Source: Serratia liquefaciens ATCC 27592
GTDB taxonomy: Bacteria > Pseudomonadota > Gammaproteobacteria > Enterobacterales > Enterobacteriaceae
Direction of reading: 5' to 3'
Assembly: GCF_000422085.1 (NCBI RefSeq)
Contig: NC_021741.1
Span: 2,108,001 to 2,172,000, forward strand
DNA length: 64,000 nucleotides
The notes under the pieces were generated by a model. It made no database searches, was not told the origin of the DNA, and was given only the letters and a program-made list of their open reading frames with translations. Both the position numbers and the translations under genes were made by a program. Below, piece after piece: positions 33,717 to 45,076 of the stretch. Positions within the stretch are counted from its first letter, which is position 1; every line of letters begins with the position of its first letter.

Positions 33717-35336
33717 TTAAAGTTTAGGCCCGGCGCTCATCAGTTTTTCCCCTGCGGGGGTGACGGTGTATTTGGCAAAGTTATCGATAAAGCGCTGGGC
33801 CAGATCCTGGGCTTTTTCCTGCCACAGCGATTCGTCGGCGTAGGTTTTACGCGGATCGAGGATCGAAGGATCTACCCCCGGCAATGCCTTCGGTACCGCC
33901 AAGCCAAAGATTGGCAGGTTGAAGGTGTCGGCGTGCTCGATCTCCCCGTTTAAAATGGCGTCGATGATGCCGCGGGTGTCCTTAATGGAAATACGCTTGC
34001 CGCTGCCGTTCCAGCCGGTATTCACCAGATAGGCCTGTGCACCGGCCGCTTCCATGCGTTTGACCAGCACTTCTGCGTACTGCGTCGGGTGCAGCGTCAG
34101 GAACGCCGCGCCGAAACAAGCGGAGAAGGTCGGGGTTGGGGTGGTAATGCCGCGCTCGGTGCCGGCCAGCTTGGCAGTGAAGCCGGACAGGAAGTGATAT
34201 TGGGTTTGTTCCGGTGTCAGGCGTGATACCGGCGGCAATACGCCGAAGGCATCCGCCGTCAGGAAGATTATTTTCTTGGCATGTCCCGCCTTGGACACGG
34301 GTTTGACGATGTTTTCGATGTGGTTGATCGGGTAAGAGACTCGGGTATTTTCGGTCTTGCCGGCGTCATCGAAATCGATGCTGCCATCGGCCAGCACCTG
34401 CACGTTTTCCAACAGCGCGTCCCGGCGGATAGCCTGATAAATCTCTGGCTCAGCCTGAGGAGACAACTTGATGGTCTTGGCGTAACAGCCGCCTTCGAAG
34501 TTGAATACGCCGTCGTCGTCCCAGCCGTGCTCGTCATCGCCGATCAGCTGGCGTTTAGGATCGGTGGAGAGGGTAGTTTTGCCGGTGCCGGACAGGCCGA
34601 AGAAGACCGCCACGTCACCCTGTTCGCCCACGTTGGCTGAGCAGTGCATCGAGGCAATACCCTGCAGCGGCAGCAGGTAGTTCATGATCGAGAACAGGCC
34701 CTTTTTCATTTCGCCGCCGTACCAGGTCCCGCCGATCAACTGTATGCGTTCGGTCAGGTTAAAGGCGACGAAGTTTTCCGAATGCAGCCCCTGCTGTTTC
34801 CAGTCAGGGTTGGTGCATTTGGCTCCGTTCATCACCACAAAGTCCGGCTCGAAATTCTGCAGCTCTTCATCCGACGGGCGGATAAACATGTTTTTGACAA
34901 AGTGCGCCTGCCAGGCCACCTCGGTGATGAAACGCACTTTCAGGCGGGTGTCTGCGTTAGCGCCACAGAAGGCATCCACCACAAACAGACGCTTGCCGGA
35001 AAGTTGGTTACCCACCAGCGTTTTCAGATGTTGCCACACTTCCGGCGACAGCGGCTGGTTGTCGTTTTTGCCTGTACCGCTATCGGACCACCAAACGGTA
35101 TCGCGCGTGGTGTCGTCACGCACGATGTATTTGTCTTTCGGAGAACGGCCAGTGAATTCGCCGGTATCGACGTTGACCGCGCCCAACGTCGTTAACGTAC
35201 CGCGCTCCAGCGCCGGCAGGTCGGCGCGGGTTTCTTCGATAAACAGTTGTTCATAGCTGGGATTATGGACGAGCTCGGTAGCCTGATGGATACCGTAGCG
35301 GGCCAGCGTTTGTGGGGTAATCGCGATTGAAGACAT
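33717..35336 (-). CDS. pckA: phosphoenolpyruvate carboxykinase (ATP)
   Basis: 539 residues, family length 540. P-loop [11 protein letters not shown], metal and oxaloacetate motifs [10 protein letters not shown] and [10 protein letters not shown] are all present. It converts oxaloacetate and ATP to PEP, CO2 and ADP, the entry to gluconeogenesis in the cytoplasm. In E. coli pckA lies next to envZ-ompR; here it sits between a catabolic cluster and a 2-hydroxycarboxylate carrier. Its promoter must lie in the 465-base spacer to the right. Confidence 0.96.
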   Translation of the reverse strand: MSSIAITPQTLARYGIHQATELVHNPSYEQLFIEETRADLPALERGTLTTLGAVNVDTGEFTGRSPKDKYIVRDDTTRDTVWWSDSGTGKNDNQPLSPEVWQHLKTLVGNQLSGKRLFVVDAFCGANADTRLKVRFITEVAWQAHFVKNMFIRPSDEELQNFEPDFVVMNGAKCTNPDWKQQGLHSENFVAFNLTERIQLIGGTWYGGEMKKGLFSIMNYLLPLQGIASMHCSANVGEQGDVAVFFGLSGTGKTTLSTDPKRQLIGDDEHGWDDDGVFNFEGGCYAKTIKLSPQAEPEIYQAIRRDALLENVQVLADGSIDFDDAGKTENTRVSYPINHIENIVKPVSKAGHAKKIIFLTADAFGVLPPVSRLTPEQTQYHFLSGFTAKLAGTERGITTPTPTFSACFGAAFLTLHPTQYAEVLVKRMEAAGAQAYLVNTGWNGSGKRISIKDTRGIIDAILNGEIEHADTFNLPIFGLAVPKALPGVDPSILDPRKTYADESLWQEKAQDLAQRFIDNFAKYTVTPAGEKLMSAGPKL

Positions 35337-35801
35337 ATCCTACTTCCTTATTAGTTCTATGCCCTTCGCCTTTCTGACCACGGCCTTTGAAAGCGATAGG
35401 GCATATATTATGTGCCTGCTTTCCGCACGGTGCCGCGTGCAGAGCAAGGCTCGGGTACAAGCTGACCGGATTCAGCTATTTACCGCTCCGGTTCTCATTA
35501 ATAAACGCACGGATTTTTACTTCCATCTATAGCATAGCAGTGAATTAGCGCCTGATTAATTTAATTACAAAACGCTGACGATAATTAATTAAAACCAACA
35601 TTGGTGGGGGCTCACAATATTGAATTAATAAAAGGTAATTTGGTTTTGTATTTTTATTTTTTATCATATTGTCAGTGCTGTCCACTATTTTATTTATTAT
35701 AAATACGCCCATTCCGAAACGTACCTTTTAAAGCTTATAAATTATTTTATATGCCATTAGTCGATCCGCTCCACACTGAACGCTTGTCAGCAGGGTGAAT
35801 A
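35337..35801. promoter_or_regulatory. AT-rich divergent promoter region (pckA / carrier)
   Basis: 465 bases without a gene. The right two thirds (about 35570-35760) are strongly AT-rich (ATAATTAATTAAAA and TTATTTATTATAAAT stretches), as for H-NS-bound or strongly regulated promoters. It must hold leftward pckA and rightward carrier promoters. I could not pick out a certain operator. Confidence 0.5.
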
Positions 35802-37145
35802 ATGAAACAGATAAATGCAGAAATGACCTGTGAGAAAGAGATACCGCAACCTGATTCATCAGGATTGATTAACCACCTGCGGAAAATGGATATCGGTGCC
35901 GTGCCGGTTGCGCTGTTTATCACCATTTGCGCGATTGTCGCCGTATCGGCCTACGCCAACTTCCTGCCAAAGAATATGATCGGCGGCCTGGCGGTGATCA
36001 TGACGCTGGGCTTTGCGCTGGCGCATTTAGGTAAAAGCATTCCGGTACTGCGTGATATTGGCGGCCCGGCCATTCTGTGCTTGATGGTACCTTCGGTGCT
36101 GGTGTACTTTAATTTTTTCCAGCCGAACGTGATGGGTACCGTCCATCTGCTGATGAAAGACGCCAATCTGCTGTACTTTGTGATCGCCAGCCTGGTGGTC
36201 GGCAGTATTCTTGGCATGAACCGGGTAATTCTGATCCAGGGCATGATCCGTATGTTCGTCCCGCTGGTGGTGGGCACGGTAACGGCGGTGGCAACCGGAT
36301 TGCTGGTGGGTAAGCTGTTTGGTTTTACCTTCTATCACACCTTTTTCTTTATCATCGTGCCGATCATCGGTGGCGGTATCGGCGAGGGCATTTTGCCGCT
36401 GTCGCTGGCGTATTCCGCCATTCTGGGTTCGACACCCGACGTGTACGTTGCACAACTGGCGCCGGCGGCGGTGCTGGGCAATATCTTTGCCATTGTCGCG
36501 GCCGGAGTGCTGGCGCGACTGGGCATGAAACGCAAGGCGTTGAGCGGTGACGGCATGCTGATCCGTTCGGCGGAGGAAAACGCGGTATTCGATATCAAGG
36601 AAACCAGCGGCAACGTCGATTTCCAGCTGATGGGCGGTGGACTGCTGGTGATTTGTGCCTTCTTTATCGTCGGTGGCCTGTTCGAACATATCGTGCATAT
36701 TCCCGGTCCGGTACTGATGATTCTGTTTGCGGTACTGTGCAAATATTGCCGGGTGATCCCAACCTCAATGGAAACCGGTGCGCACAGTTTTTATAAGTTC
36801 GTCTCCACCGCGCTGGTGTGGCCGCTGATGATTGGCCTCGGTATGCTGTATGTTCCGCTGGAAAGCGTCGTGGCGGTGTTCTCGGTCGGTTATGTGGTGG
36901 TATGCGGTTCGGTGGTGTTGTCGATGGGGCTGGTGAGTTTCCTGATTGCGCCTTACCTGAAAATGTTCCCGGTTGAAGCGGCGATTGTTACCTGCTGCCA
37001 CAGTGGCTTAGGCGGTACCGGCGATGTCGCCATTCTCTCCGCATCCAACCGGATGGGCCTGATGCCATTTGCACAAATCGCCACGCGCATCGGCGGTGCT
37101 TCCACCGTTATCGGCGCCACGCTGTTATTGGGTTGGTTAATTTGA
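35802..37145 (+). CDS. 2-hydroxycarboxylate transporter (2HCT family)
   Basis: 447 residues with about eleven hydrophobic segments. Two re-entrant loop motifs of the 2HCT family are visible: GGGIGEGILPLS near residue 190 and GLGGTGDVAIL near residue 408. Family members (CitS, CimH, MaeN, MleP) carry citrate or malate coupled to Na+ or H+. The sequence is not close enough to Klebsiella CitS for me to name the substrate. pckA next door, divergent, fits growth on a C4 or C6 dicarboxylate or tricarboxylate that feeds oxaloacetate. Confidence 0.85.
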   Translation: MKQINAEMTCEKEIPQPDSSGLINHLRKMDIGAVPVALFITICAIVAVSAYANFLPKNMIGGLAVIMTLGFALAHLGKSIPVLRDIGGPAILCLMVPSVLVYFNFFQPNVMGTVHLLMKDANLLYFVIASLVVGSILGMNRVILIQGMIRMFVPLVVGTVTAVATGLLVGKLFGFTFYHTFFFIIVPIIGGGIGEGILPLSLAYSAILGSTPDVYVAQLAPAAVLGNIFAIVAAGVLARLGMKRKALSGDGMLIRSAEENAVFDIKETSGNVDFQLMGGGLLVICAFFIVGGLFEHIVHIPGPVLMILFAVLCKYCRVIPTSMETGAHSFYKFVSTALVWPLMIGLGMLYVPLESVVAVFSVGYVVVCGSVVLSMGLVSFLIAPYLKMFPVEAAIVTCCHSGLGGTGDVAILSASNRMGLMPFAQIATRIGGASTVIGATLLLGWLI

Positions 37146-38883
<1,738 letters not shown>

Positions 38884-39033
38884 CGGTTGCAGACAACAAA
38901 AATAGTGCTTTATTGGGAAAAACACGATAATTCCTATTAATTTCGTCATGTTAGCCTGACATAGTAGCGCACAGAAGGCCGGGCTTGCATACCTCGGGCT
39001 TCTGCCGAATCGCCAACCAATCCGGTTGGCGAT

Positions 39034-39243
39034 TCATTTTCCATCTTTCAGCATATTGATCGCCGCGCTTATCAGGATCCGGCGTTCAATGTCGTTGCTT
39101 TCGGCCAGTTGCTGCGCCAGGTGTTTTGCCAGCGTTTCGACCGATAAAACCTCGCCGCGATGACGCAACTGCATCACGCTGTCGCCGATCAAACGCGCCA
39201 CTTCATCCCACACGGTTTTTATCTCCTGCTCCGAGAACATCAT
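39034..39243 (-). CDS. small unknown protein
   Basis: 69 residues, possibly 68 if the second ATG is used. Helical and charged: SEQEIKTVWDEVARLIGD, then LAKHLAQQLAESNDIERRIL. No signal peptide or membrane helix. I do not recognise the family. It lies alone between the protease and a small rightward gene; the AGGTAACCC before the start is a usable ribosome site. Confidence 0.6.
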   Translation of the reverse strand: MMFSEQEIKTVWDEVARLIGDSVMQLRHRGEVLSVETLAKHLAQQLAESNDIERRILISAAINMLKDGK

Positions 39244-39408
39244 GGGTTACCTCGGCTGGGTGATTTTTGGTCAATGTAGCAGTTGAGGTCAGGGGGCGCC
39301 ACCGTACCGATCGCACAATGCCAAAACCGGATGCATAAAAAACAAGCCATCAGTATTTCTTCTGGTTTTTTCGTCCAATACTAACAGTGTCGAATATCTG
39401 GAGGGTGA

Positions 39409-39576
39409 ATGATGAGACTGGTCGATAAACTGGCTGAGTACCATCGCCGGAGCCGGCGGGCTGAAGCGCAACATTGGCTGTACCGTTTATGGCTGCCGCA
39501 AGGGGAGGCGAGAATTACCTATTTACGCGAGTTGTTGGAGCCTGAGGCTAAGCAACCCGCGAAGCGGGAACACTGA
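39409..39576 (+). CDS. 55-residue basic protein
   Basis: An ATGATG start after TGGAGGGTGA gives a 55-codon frame beginning MMRLVDKLAEYHRRSRR and ending AKQPAKREH. It is rich in Arg and Glu and predicted helical, with no membrane segment. The strong ribosome site supports it. The family is unknown to me; such small basic helical proteins are common next to stress or biofilm genes, which proves nothing here. Confidence 0.55.
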   Translation: MMRLVDKLAEYHRRSRRAEAQHWLYRLWLPQGEARITYLRELLEPEAKQPAKREH

Positions 39577-39609
39577 AAGAAGGCGTGTCAGTATCCGGCC
39601 GGACTGGCG

Positions 39610-39747
39610 TTACTCGAGAATATCTTCGATCTCTTCAAGCACCTGGTGACCTAGCTCGGTGGTGATCATCAAAATACCGCAGACCAAAATAACCAGCGCC
39701 AGCAGCAGTAAGGCGATTTGTACGCCGTTGCCATTTCGTTTTGCCAT
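39610..39747 (-). CDS. 45-residue single-helix membrane protein
   Basis: Starts at the ATG 39747 behind GGAACAGG. The sequence begins MAKRNGNGVQIALLLLALVI: a short basic N-terminus, one hydrophobic helix (about residues 9-26), then an acidic tail (LEEIEDILE). It is the last of three tandem leftward genes of the same design at 39895, 39766 and 39610, spaced 18-21 bases. The function is unknown; the helix and tail resemble small regulatory membrane proteins. Confidence 0.6.
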   Translation of the reverse strand: MAKRNGNGVQIALLLLALVILVCGILMITTELGHQVLEEIEDILE

Positions 39748-39765
39748 GGGGCCTGTTCCTTGCCG

Positions 39766-39873
39766 TTAGCCGAAAACTATTGCCGCCCAGCGCAATAACA
39801 GTAGGGCGAGACAGATCAGCAATAATATTAAAAACATCTTCCAGTGCTTGCTGCGCATGCGTTTGGTGGCCAA
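39766..39873 (-). CDS. 35-residue single-helix membrane protein, TTG start
   Basis: A perfect AGGAGG (complement of 39879-39884) lies five bases before TTG at 39873, which decides the start. The product begins ATKRMRSKHWKMFLILLLI after the initiator Met: a basic N-terminus, then one leucine-rich helix to the C-terminus. It is the middle gene of the tandem trio. Without the strong ribosome site it would be easy to miss; the function is unknown. Confidence 0.6.
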   Translation of the reverse strand: MATKRMRSKHWKMFLILLLICLALLLLRWAAIVFG

Positions 39874-39894
39874 TGTGACCTCCTGTTTTAGTGA

Positions 39895-40002
39895 TCAGCT
39901 GAAATACCAGCCGCCGATAGCAAAGATTACAATCATCACCACCGCCAGAACTTTTAACAGGTCGCTGAAGGTGTCATCGGGGTCTTTGTCGTCATTCTTC
40001 AT
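39895..40002 (-). CDS. 35-residue single-helix membrane protein
   Basis: ATG at 40002 after AGGCGGTAAA. The first 14 residues are acidic (MKNDDKDPDDTFSD) and are followed by one helix (LLKVLAVVMIVIFAIGG) ending WYFS. It is the first of the tandem trio. An acidic cytoplasmic head with a single helix is typical of small membrane-protein modulators; no family was recognised. Confidence 0.6.
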   Translation of the reverse strand: MKNDDKDPDDTFSDLLKVLAVVMIVIFAIGGWYFS

Positions 40003-40201
40003 TTTACCGCCTGGCCGTTAGCCATTGAGTGAATTGCGTTCACAGTATGCCTGTTGTCCCGGCATAGGCACAGGGGTTTACCCCAAACAGCCGTTAAAAG
40101 AGCCCAATAAGGCGGCTGCGGGCTGAATTCGGCAGTGCAGGCAGCGCCGGATACGTTGTACTATTCTGTCTGCACAATGATTTATTTAAAAAGGTATGGC
40201 A

Positions 40202-40594
40202 ATGGCGAGCGAAATTCCGAAGAAATATGAAAACACCGAGCGTTGGGCGTTCGGCAAGACCGAGCAGCAGGCCGACGACGTGGCCAAGCTGATCCTGGAC
40301 GGCACCAAGACGGCAACCTGCTCCAATCTGGACGGCGAAGGCATCCCGCTGGCTGGTGACGTATTTGTAGTGGTGGATGGTAAAGGTCAGCCGGTTTGCG
40401 CGGTGGAACTGACGTCGGTAGAGATGAAAACCTACGATCAGGTTGATGAGGCCCATGCTTTTGCCGAAGGGGAAGGTGACCGTTCGTTGGCCTATTGGCG
40501 TAAAGAGCTGCAGAGCTTCTTTGAAGAATATGAGCTGTTCTCACCGGACATGACGCTGGTGCTGATGAATTTCAAAGTCACAGAGACTTTCTGA
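40202..40594 (+). CDS. ASCH-domain protein
   Basis: 130 residues from the ATG at 40202, seven bases after AAGG; an ATG at 40196 is only one base from that site. ASCH features: ERWAFGKTEQQADDVAKLIL, GTKTATCSNL, and PVCAVELTSVEMKTYDQV. ASCH domains resemble PUA folds and bind RNA or nucleotides; some family members are ribonucleases or deaminase-like hydrolases. The reaction here is unknown. It is closely followed by a C39-like gene on the same strand. Confidence 0.8.
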   Translation: MASEIPKKYENTERWAFGKTEQQADDVAKLILDGTKTATCSNLDGEGIPLAGDVFVVVDGKGQPVCAVELTSVEMKTYDQVDEAHAFAEGEGDRSLAYWRKELQSFFEEYELFSPDMTLVLMNFKVTETF

Positions 40595-40595
40595 T

Positions 40596-41198
40596 TTGAC
40601 GGCCCCCGTTCCTTACGTCTGCCAATGGGCGACGCCTGAGCTGGCGGCCGACCTGATTGCCGGGCGCGTGACGCTGGCGGATGACGCTAACTGGGCGCTC
40701 AGCGGCGCGCACGACCGGGCTGAATATATCGAATGGGCGAATCACGTTTGCGGTATGGCCTGCCTGAAAATGGTGTTGAGCCACCGCGACGGCGATGCGC
40801 CGCCGCTGTTGGAGCTGGCGCGCCGCAGTTTGCCTTATGGGGCTTACGTGCGTGAGGGGGATCGCATCAAGGGGCTGATTTATGCGCCCTTTGTCGACTT
40901 TGTGCGTGAGCAGTTCGCCCTGGAGGCGGAGGTTCAGGTGGGTATTGAGGCGCAAGCGCTGCCACAGCTGTTGGCGCAGCGACGCTATTTTATGGCCTCG
41001 GTGCACCCTGGCATCCGCTGGCCCGAGCAGACACCGCCACAGCGGGGCGGACATCTGGTGTTGATTACCGCCGCTGAGGCACAGAGCGTGACATTCCACA
41101 ATCCGTCTGGCGATCGGCCGCAATCGCGCCAACAGGTCACTTTACCGTTGGGCAGCTTTGCCCGCTTTTTCGCCGGGCGCGGTATCGCAATAGCATAA
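40596..41198 (+). CDS. C39-like cysteine peptidase family protein, TTG start
   Basis: 200 residues. The start is TTG at 40596, two bases after the ASCH stop; no ATG is available in frame before the conserved part. NHVCGMACLKMVL places a candidate catalytic Cys (residue about 52), GGHLVLI a candidate His, and FHNPSG a third residue, the C39_2 peptidase-like arrangement. There is no signal peptide. Translational coupling with the ASCH gene is likely. Whether it cuts peptides is not known. Confidence 0.68.
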   Translation: MTAPVPYVCQWATPELAADLIAGRVTLADDANWALSGAHDRAEYIEWANHVCGMACLKMVLSHRDGDAPPLLELARRSLPYGAYVREGDRIKGLIYAPFVDFVREQFALEAEVQVGIEAQALPQLLAQRRYFMASVHPGIRWPEQTPPQRGGHLVLITAAEAQSVTFHNPSGDRPQSRQQVTLPLGSFARFFAGRGIAIA

Positions 41199-41200
41199 AA

Positions 41201-41237
41201 AAACGCGCGTTGTTCCCAGCGAAACAGCGCGCGTTCT
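41201..41237. terminator. bidirectional terminator
   Basis: AACGCGCG-N18-CGCGCGTT with A-run before and TTCTT after, between the convergent C39-like gene and yebV. Confidence 0.7.
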
Positions 41238-41252
41238 TAGATATTCCATCAT

Positions 41253-41492
41253 TCAATCCAACCGCATTACCCAGGCATCGGTCTGGCGATCGTAATGCTG
41301 CTTATACAGCAGCGATTGCTTGCCATCGAGTATTGCCGGGATGCTGGTGTGCTCATCCCAACCGTCTAACTGCATGCACAAATCGGGATCCGACTTGCAA
41401 GGGATCGCCAGTGTACTGACCTGCTCGGCCGAGGAGGACAAATGTGCGTCATCAACCTCGAAACTGCCTATTTTCACCACGGTTTTGCCCAT
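41253..41492 (-). CDS. yebV: YebV (DUF1480) small protein
   Basis: 79 residues. VKIGSFEVDDAHL, AIPCKSDPDLCMQLDGWDEHTS and DAWVMRL are nearly those of E. coli YebV. The function is unknown. In E. coli, as I recall, yebV lies beside yebU (rsmF); here a pilus operon lies between them, so yebV marks one edge of that insertion. Confidence 0.9.
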   Translation of the reverse strand: MGKTVVKIGSFEVDDAHLSSSAEQVSTLAIPCKSDPDLCMQLDGWDEHTSIPAILDGKQSLLYKQHYDRQTDAWVMRLD

Positions 41493-41628
41493 TGGAACTC
41501 CTTGCTTGCTGTGCTGGTATGAGGTGTGACCAGTTGAGTCATCTTAATCAGCATAGCTAAATGAGCAAAAAATGCCACATAAAAAATACAAACTGGCAAC
41601 ATGAGCATTCAGCGGCTAGCGCAGGGGC

Positions 41629-42561
41629 TTAATACTCCACGACAAAACTCAGGTTGTCCTGGTAGGTGCCCACCGGCACTTCGGTTTGCGCCTGGTTGAT
41701 TTGCGCCAGGTAGGGAATGCTTTGCGCCAGCCCTGTGCCAGAGCCTGCTTGCTTGTTAGCGCTGTTCCACACCGTGGTGGTGTTGGGCAGGTAAATTTGA
41801 TACTGCAGATAGTTGCTGGTGCCACTTTTCATTCGCCGCCATCCGGTGACGGGGTTATTACCATCGGTAAAGTAGGTATTGTACCCCTCGGTTTTAGTGC
41901 AGGTGAGGGTGATGCTTTGGTTCACCGGATTAAACTGACCGACCAATGCCATGCTGCCGAAATTGACGTTTTGCGCGGTACCCAGCAAACAATCTTTAGT
42001 GATCGTCAGGCTGATGTTAACGGTGCTGGGCTTATTGGTGCCGTCCCACCAGATGCAAAGCCCAATCAGACCCAGGCCGCAGATATGGTAATTCCACACC
42101 AGGTTGACGGTATCGGTATAGGTACCTGCGCGCACGTTAGCCCCGGCGGTAGTTTTGATATACAGCGGGAAATTGACGTTGGGCGAGATCAGGATCAGCG
42201 TTAACAGGTTCAATGAACTGTAATCAATGGTTTGTCCGACGCTGTAGGGATATTGGTAATTCGCATCGGGGTAAATCAAATAAGGAATCTGATCGCCGGA
42301 ACCGTCGGTATTAGCCAGCGCCATATTGTGGGTGGTCGAGTTGATTTTAACCGTCACGGTGTTTTGCGTCAGCAGCGACAGGCCAAGGCCGCTGCAGTTG
42401 AGCCCGGCGGTACCTTGAGCGCTGAGCGAACCGTTGTAGACGGCAAAAGAGCTGCTGCCGGGCAGCGTCACGGCACCGTTGGTGGTGGTACAGTCGGCGA
42501 GCGCCTGGCGGGCTGTGAGCAAGAGCAGCGCCAGCAATAACGCCTTGGTTCCACGGATCAT
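41629..42561 (-). CDS. Csu-type pilus tip subunit (two SCPU domains)
   Basis: 310 residues from the ATG at 42561, seven bases after GGAG. Signal peptide (ALLLALLLLTARQALA), then two spore-coat-U/SCPU domains, about 25-165 and 185-310, the second ending FVVEY as pilins do. Two-domain length and last position in the operon match the tip adhesin CsuE of Acinetobacter. It is expected to bind surfaces at the fibre tip. The symbol is left empty because the name belongs to another genus. Confidence 0.85.
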   Translation of the reverse strand: MIRGTKALLLALLLLTARQALADCTTTNGAVTLPGSSSFAVYNGSLSAQGTAGLNCSGLGLSLLTQNTVTVKINSTTHNMALANTDGSGDQIPYLIYPDANYQYPYSVGQTIDYSSLNLLTLILISPNVNFPLYIKTTAGANVRAGTYTDTVNLVWNYHICGLGLIGLCIWWDGTNKPSTVNISLTITKDCLLGTAQNVNFGSMALVGQFNPVNQSITLTCTKTEGYNTYFTDGNNPVTGWRRMKSGTSNYLQYQIYLPNTTTVWNSANKQAGSGTGLAQSIPYLAQINQAQTEVPVGTYQDNLSFVVEY

Positions 42562-42579
42562 ATTTGTCTCCATAATGAG

Positions 42580-45069
42580 TTACTGGCAAACGATCGGCCC
42601 GATACTTTGGATACCCTGGGTTTTGGTCAGGTTGAATTGCGCCTGGCAAGGGGCACTGCCGTCTGCCGGGATAACGCTCAGCCGGTTTTGCAATTGCACC
42701 GGATCCACATACACCATGCCATCCCAACCGACGTAGCTTTGCTGTTTGCTGCCGATAACGGCCACTTCACTGCCGTTAGCCAGTGGTTTGCCCTGGGCGT
42801 CGACCAGCTTGACGTCGGCGGCGGAAATGTGCTGGATGGGAAAATCGACCAGAAAACCGCTGTGATCGCGGATTGCCACGGTCTTCTCTACCGTGGGAAC
42901 CGCCACGTCTGCAGGCAGGTTGAGCGGATCGATTTGGAATTTGGCGTGGTAGTAGGAAGTGACGGTTGGCACCAGCAAATAGCCCTTGGCGTTGGTCACC
43001 CCGATTAACTGATTTTCATAGCGGACCGGGATGTCCGGGTAGCCCTCGGTAGAGATCAGGGCGAAGGCGTCATTGATGGTGTTAGTGGCATACAGGTCGC
43101 CTTTCATCGCCACCAGCGAGCCGCTCACTTCGCCCCAGCGGGTATAATCATTGCTGTTGCCGTACATCCCGCCGCGGGCTTCGAGCAGGCGGGTACGCCA
43201 GGTGATATCGGCCTGGCTATAGCTGTCGCTGCTCTGTCCGTCCGCATAGGCCAGGTTCCAGCCCAAACCACCGTCGGTCGGCGCGGCACGGCTGTAGCTG
43301 ACGCGTTGGTTCCAGCGATTGTTGTTGTCACGAGAGGCGCTGACGCTGGCGGTACCCCAACTGTCGAAGGGAATGGACAGTTGCAGTTGGGCGCTGTAGC
43401 CGCTGCTGCCGATTTCACGGTTCACTGACGCATACAGACTGGTATTGCGCCACAGCGAGATGCTGTAGGAGAAGTTGACCAGACGAGTGCGTTGGCCAAT
43501 GGCGTCACGGACATCGAAATAGCCGGCGCCAATGCTACCGAATTGGTTCAGACCGATACTGCCGGTCAGTTGATCGGTACGGCGGCTCAGACGATAGTCA
43601 CTTTTATACACCGAAATATCACCGAAGCCGGCACTGCGCAGGATGCGCTGAGCATTCAGACTGTAATAGCGGTTGCTGTAGGTGTAGCCGATGCTGCTTT
43701 GATCGCCATGATTGGAGCTGTATTGATAGACCGGCTGCGGATCGGGCTGCGGGATAGGTTGACCGGTCAGGGGATCGTAGTAGTTGGGTTGTTCCGAAGG
43801 TTGATAATCGTTAAAGGCATTATCGCTGGCCTGGCTGTAGCTGTACGAGGCATTGAAAACGCCCCATTGACCAAGGCGAATATTCGCACCTGCGCCACCC
43901 ACCGCCAATTCCGCTGCGCCTTCGGCGCGGCCTTCCAGAGTCAACCAGTCAGTGACGCCGTAACGTCCACTGCCGCTGGTCACCCACTGGCCATAATCGG
44001 CAGAGCTCATGCCATAATTGCGTCGCAGGGCACCGGCGGACAGGCTGAAATCGCTCATGCCGGTCTGCAACAGGTTACTGGCGACATAAAACGGCACCAC
44101 GGTACTGACTTGTCGGCCCAGTGCATCGGTGGTGACCACGGTGGCTTGGCCCGCGCCGTTAATGTAGGGCACGGTATCCAGGGTGAAAGGACCGGGGTTA
44201 ACGCTGGTGCTGCTGTTTTTATAACTGTTGATATACAGATCGACGCTGCTGGGCAGAGCCGCCTGGCCCGAGAACTGCGGTAGCGGATAGGTGATCAGGT
44301 CTGGCCGGGAAGCAAAATTACGCGCCAGCTGGACGCCGCCGATACGCACCGAACTGCTCCAGGTCAGGGCGCCGGTGGTGAGATCGCCGGCGGTATAGCT
44401 AAGCAGGCGGTCATCATCATTGTAGCGCCACTGACTGTCGTAGCGGATATAACGGTTGTCCTGTTCACTGTTGGCGGAGGTGTTAAAGCTGCCGCGGAAA
44501 ATACCGGTGTTCGACACCACGCCAAAGCCATCGAACAGCCGTTGTTCTGTCCAGGCAGAAAGAGAGCCCGGCTGGCCGTTGGCGCTGCTTTGGCTGGCAT
44601 ACAAATCGTAATTGAACAGCAGGCCGAGGCTGCTCTGCGCCGGCAGGCGATCCAGTGGGTTCTGAGTGTTGAATTTTTGATTGGGTAGCCAGTCGTTGGG
44701 GACGTTGATCATCAACTGTTGGGTTTCACCGCTGTAGGTGACGTCCACTTTCTCTAATTGGTCGACGGCGATTTCTTTCGCCTGTTTATCCGCTACCGGC
44801 AGGCCGGCGTCGAGCAACTGCTGTGGTGTGAGGTAATAGTGGCCGCCGCGATAGGTCACTGGCACCACTTTCCCGGTCTGACGACCATTGACCACCGGCT
44901 CCAGATACAGGGTGGTATCCGGCATGCTGATGGCGCTGGGCGGCGGCGGCAAATCGTCGGCGCAAGCGTACGGTAGCCACGGCGTGGCCACTGCGCACAG
45001 TACGGCGAATGCTAACGGCTTCAGCCCGAACCCGTTACGCCTGGGGGACGGTATCCTGGTTAACGGCAC
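42580..45069 (-). CDS. outer-membrane usher of archaic pilus
   Basis: 829 residues with a signal peptide to about residue 37 (ending YACA). N-terminal periplasmic domain with LYLEPVVNGRQTGKVVPV, a 24-stranded barrel with many YSxS strands, a plug, and C-terminal domains (VDFPIQHISAADVKLVD, ending GPIVCQ). It exports and assembles subunits delivered by the chaperone. It lies between chaperone and tip genes, as CsuD does. Confidence 0.9.
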   Translation of the reverse strand: MPLTRIPSPRRNGFGLKPLAFAVLCAVATPWLPYACADDLPPPPSAISMPDTTLYLEPVVNGRQTGKVVPVTYRGGHYYLTPQQLLDAGLPVADKQAKEIAVDQLEKVDVTYSGETQQLMINVPNDWLPNQKFNTQNPLDRLPAQSSLGLLFNYDLYASQSSANGQPGSLSAWTEQRLFDGFGVVSNTGIFRGSFNTSANSEQDNRYIRYDSQWRYNDDDRLLSYTAGDLTTGALTWSSSVRIGGVQLARNFASRPDLITYPLPQFSGQAALPSSVDLYINSYKNSSTSVNPGPFTLDTVPYINGAGQATVVTTDALGRQVSTVVPFYVASNLLQTGMSDFSLSAGALRRNYGMSSADYGQWVTSGSGRYGVTDWLTLEGRAEGAAELAVGGAGANIRLGQWGVFNASYSYSQASDNAFNDYQPSEQPNYYDPLTGQPIPQPDPQPVYQYSSNHGDQSSIGYTYSNRYYSLNAQRILRSAGFGDISVYKSDYRLSRRTDQLTGSIGLNQFGSIGAGYFDVRDAIGQRTRLVNFSYSISLWRNTSLYASVNREIGSSGYSAQLQLSIPFDSWGTASVSASRDNNNRWNQRVSYSRAAPTDGGLGWNLAYADGQSSDSYSQADITWRTRLLEARGGMYGNSNDYTRWGEVSGSLVAMKGDLYATNTINDAFALISTEGYPDIPVRYENQLIGVTNAKGYLLVPTVTSYYHAKFQIDPLNLPADVAVPTVEKTVAIRDHSGFLVDFPIQHISAADVKLVDAQGKPLANGSEVAVIGSKQQSYVGWDGMVYVDPVQLQNRLSVIPADGSAPCQAQFNLTKTQGIQSIGPIVCQ

Positions 45070-45076
45070 ATCAAGC

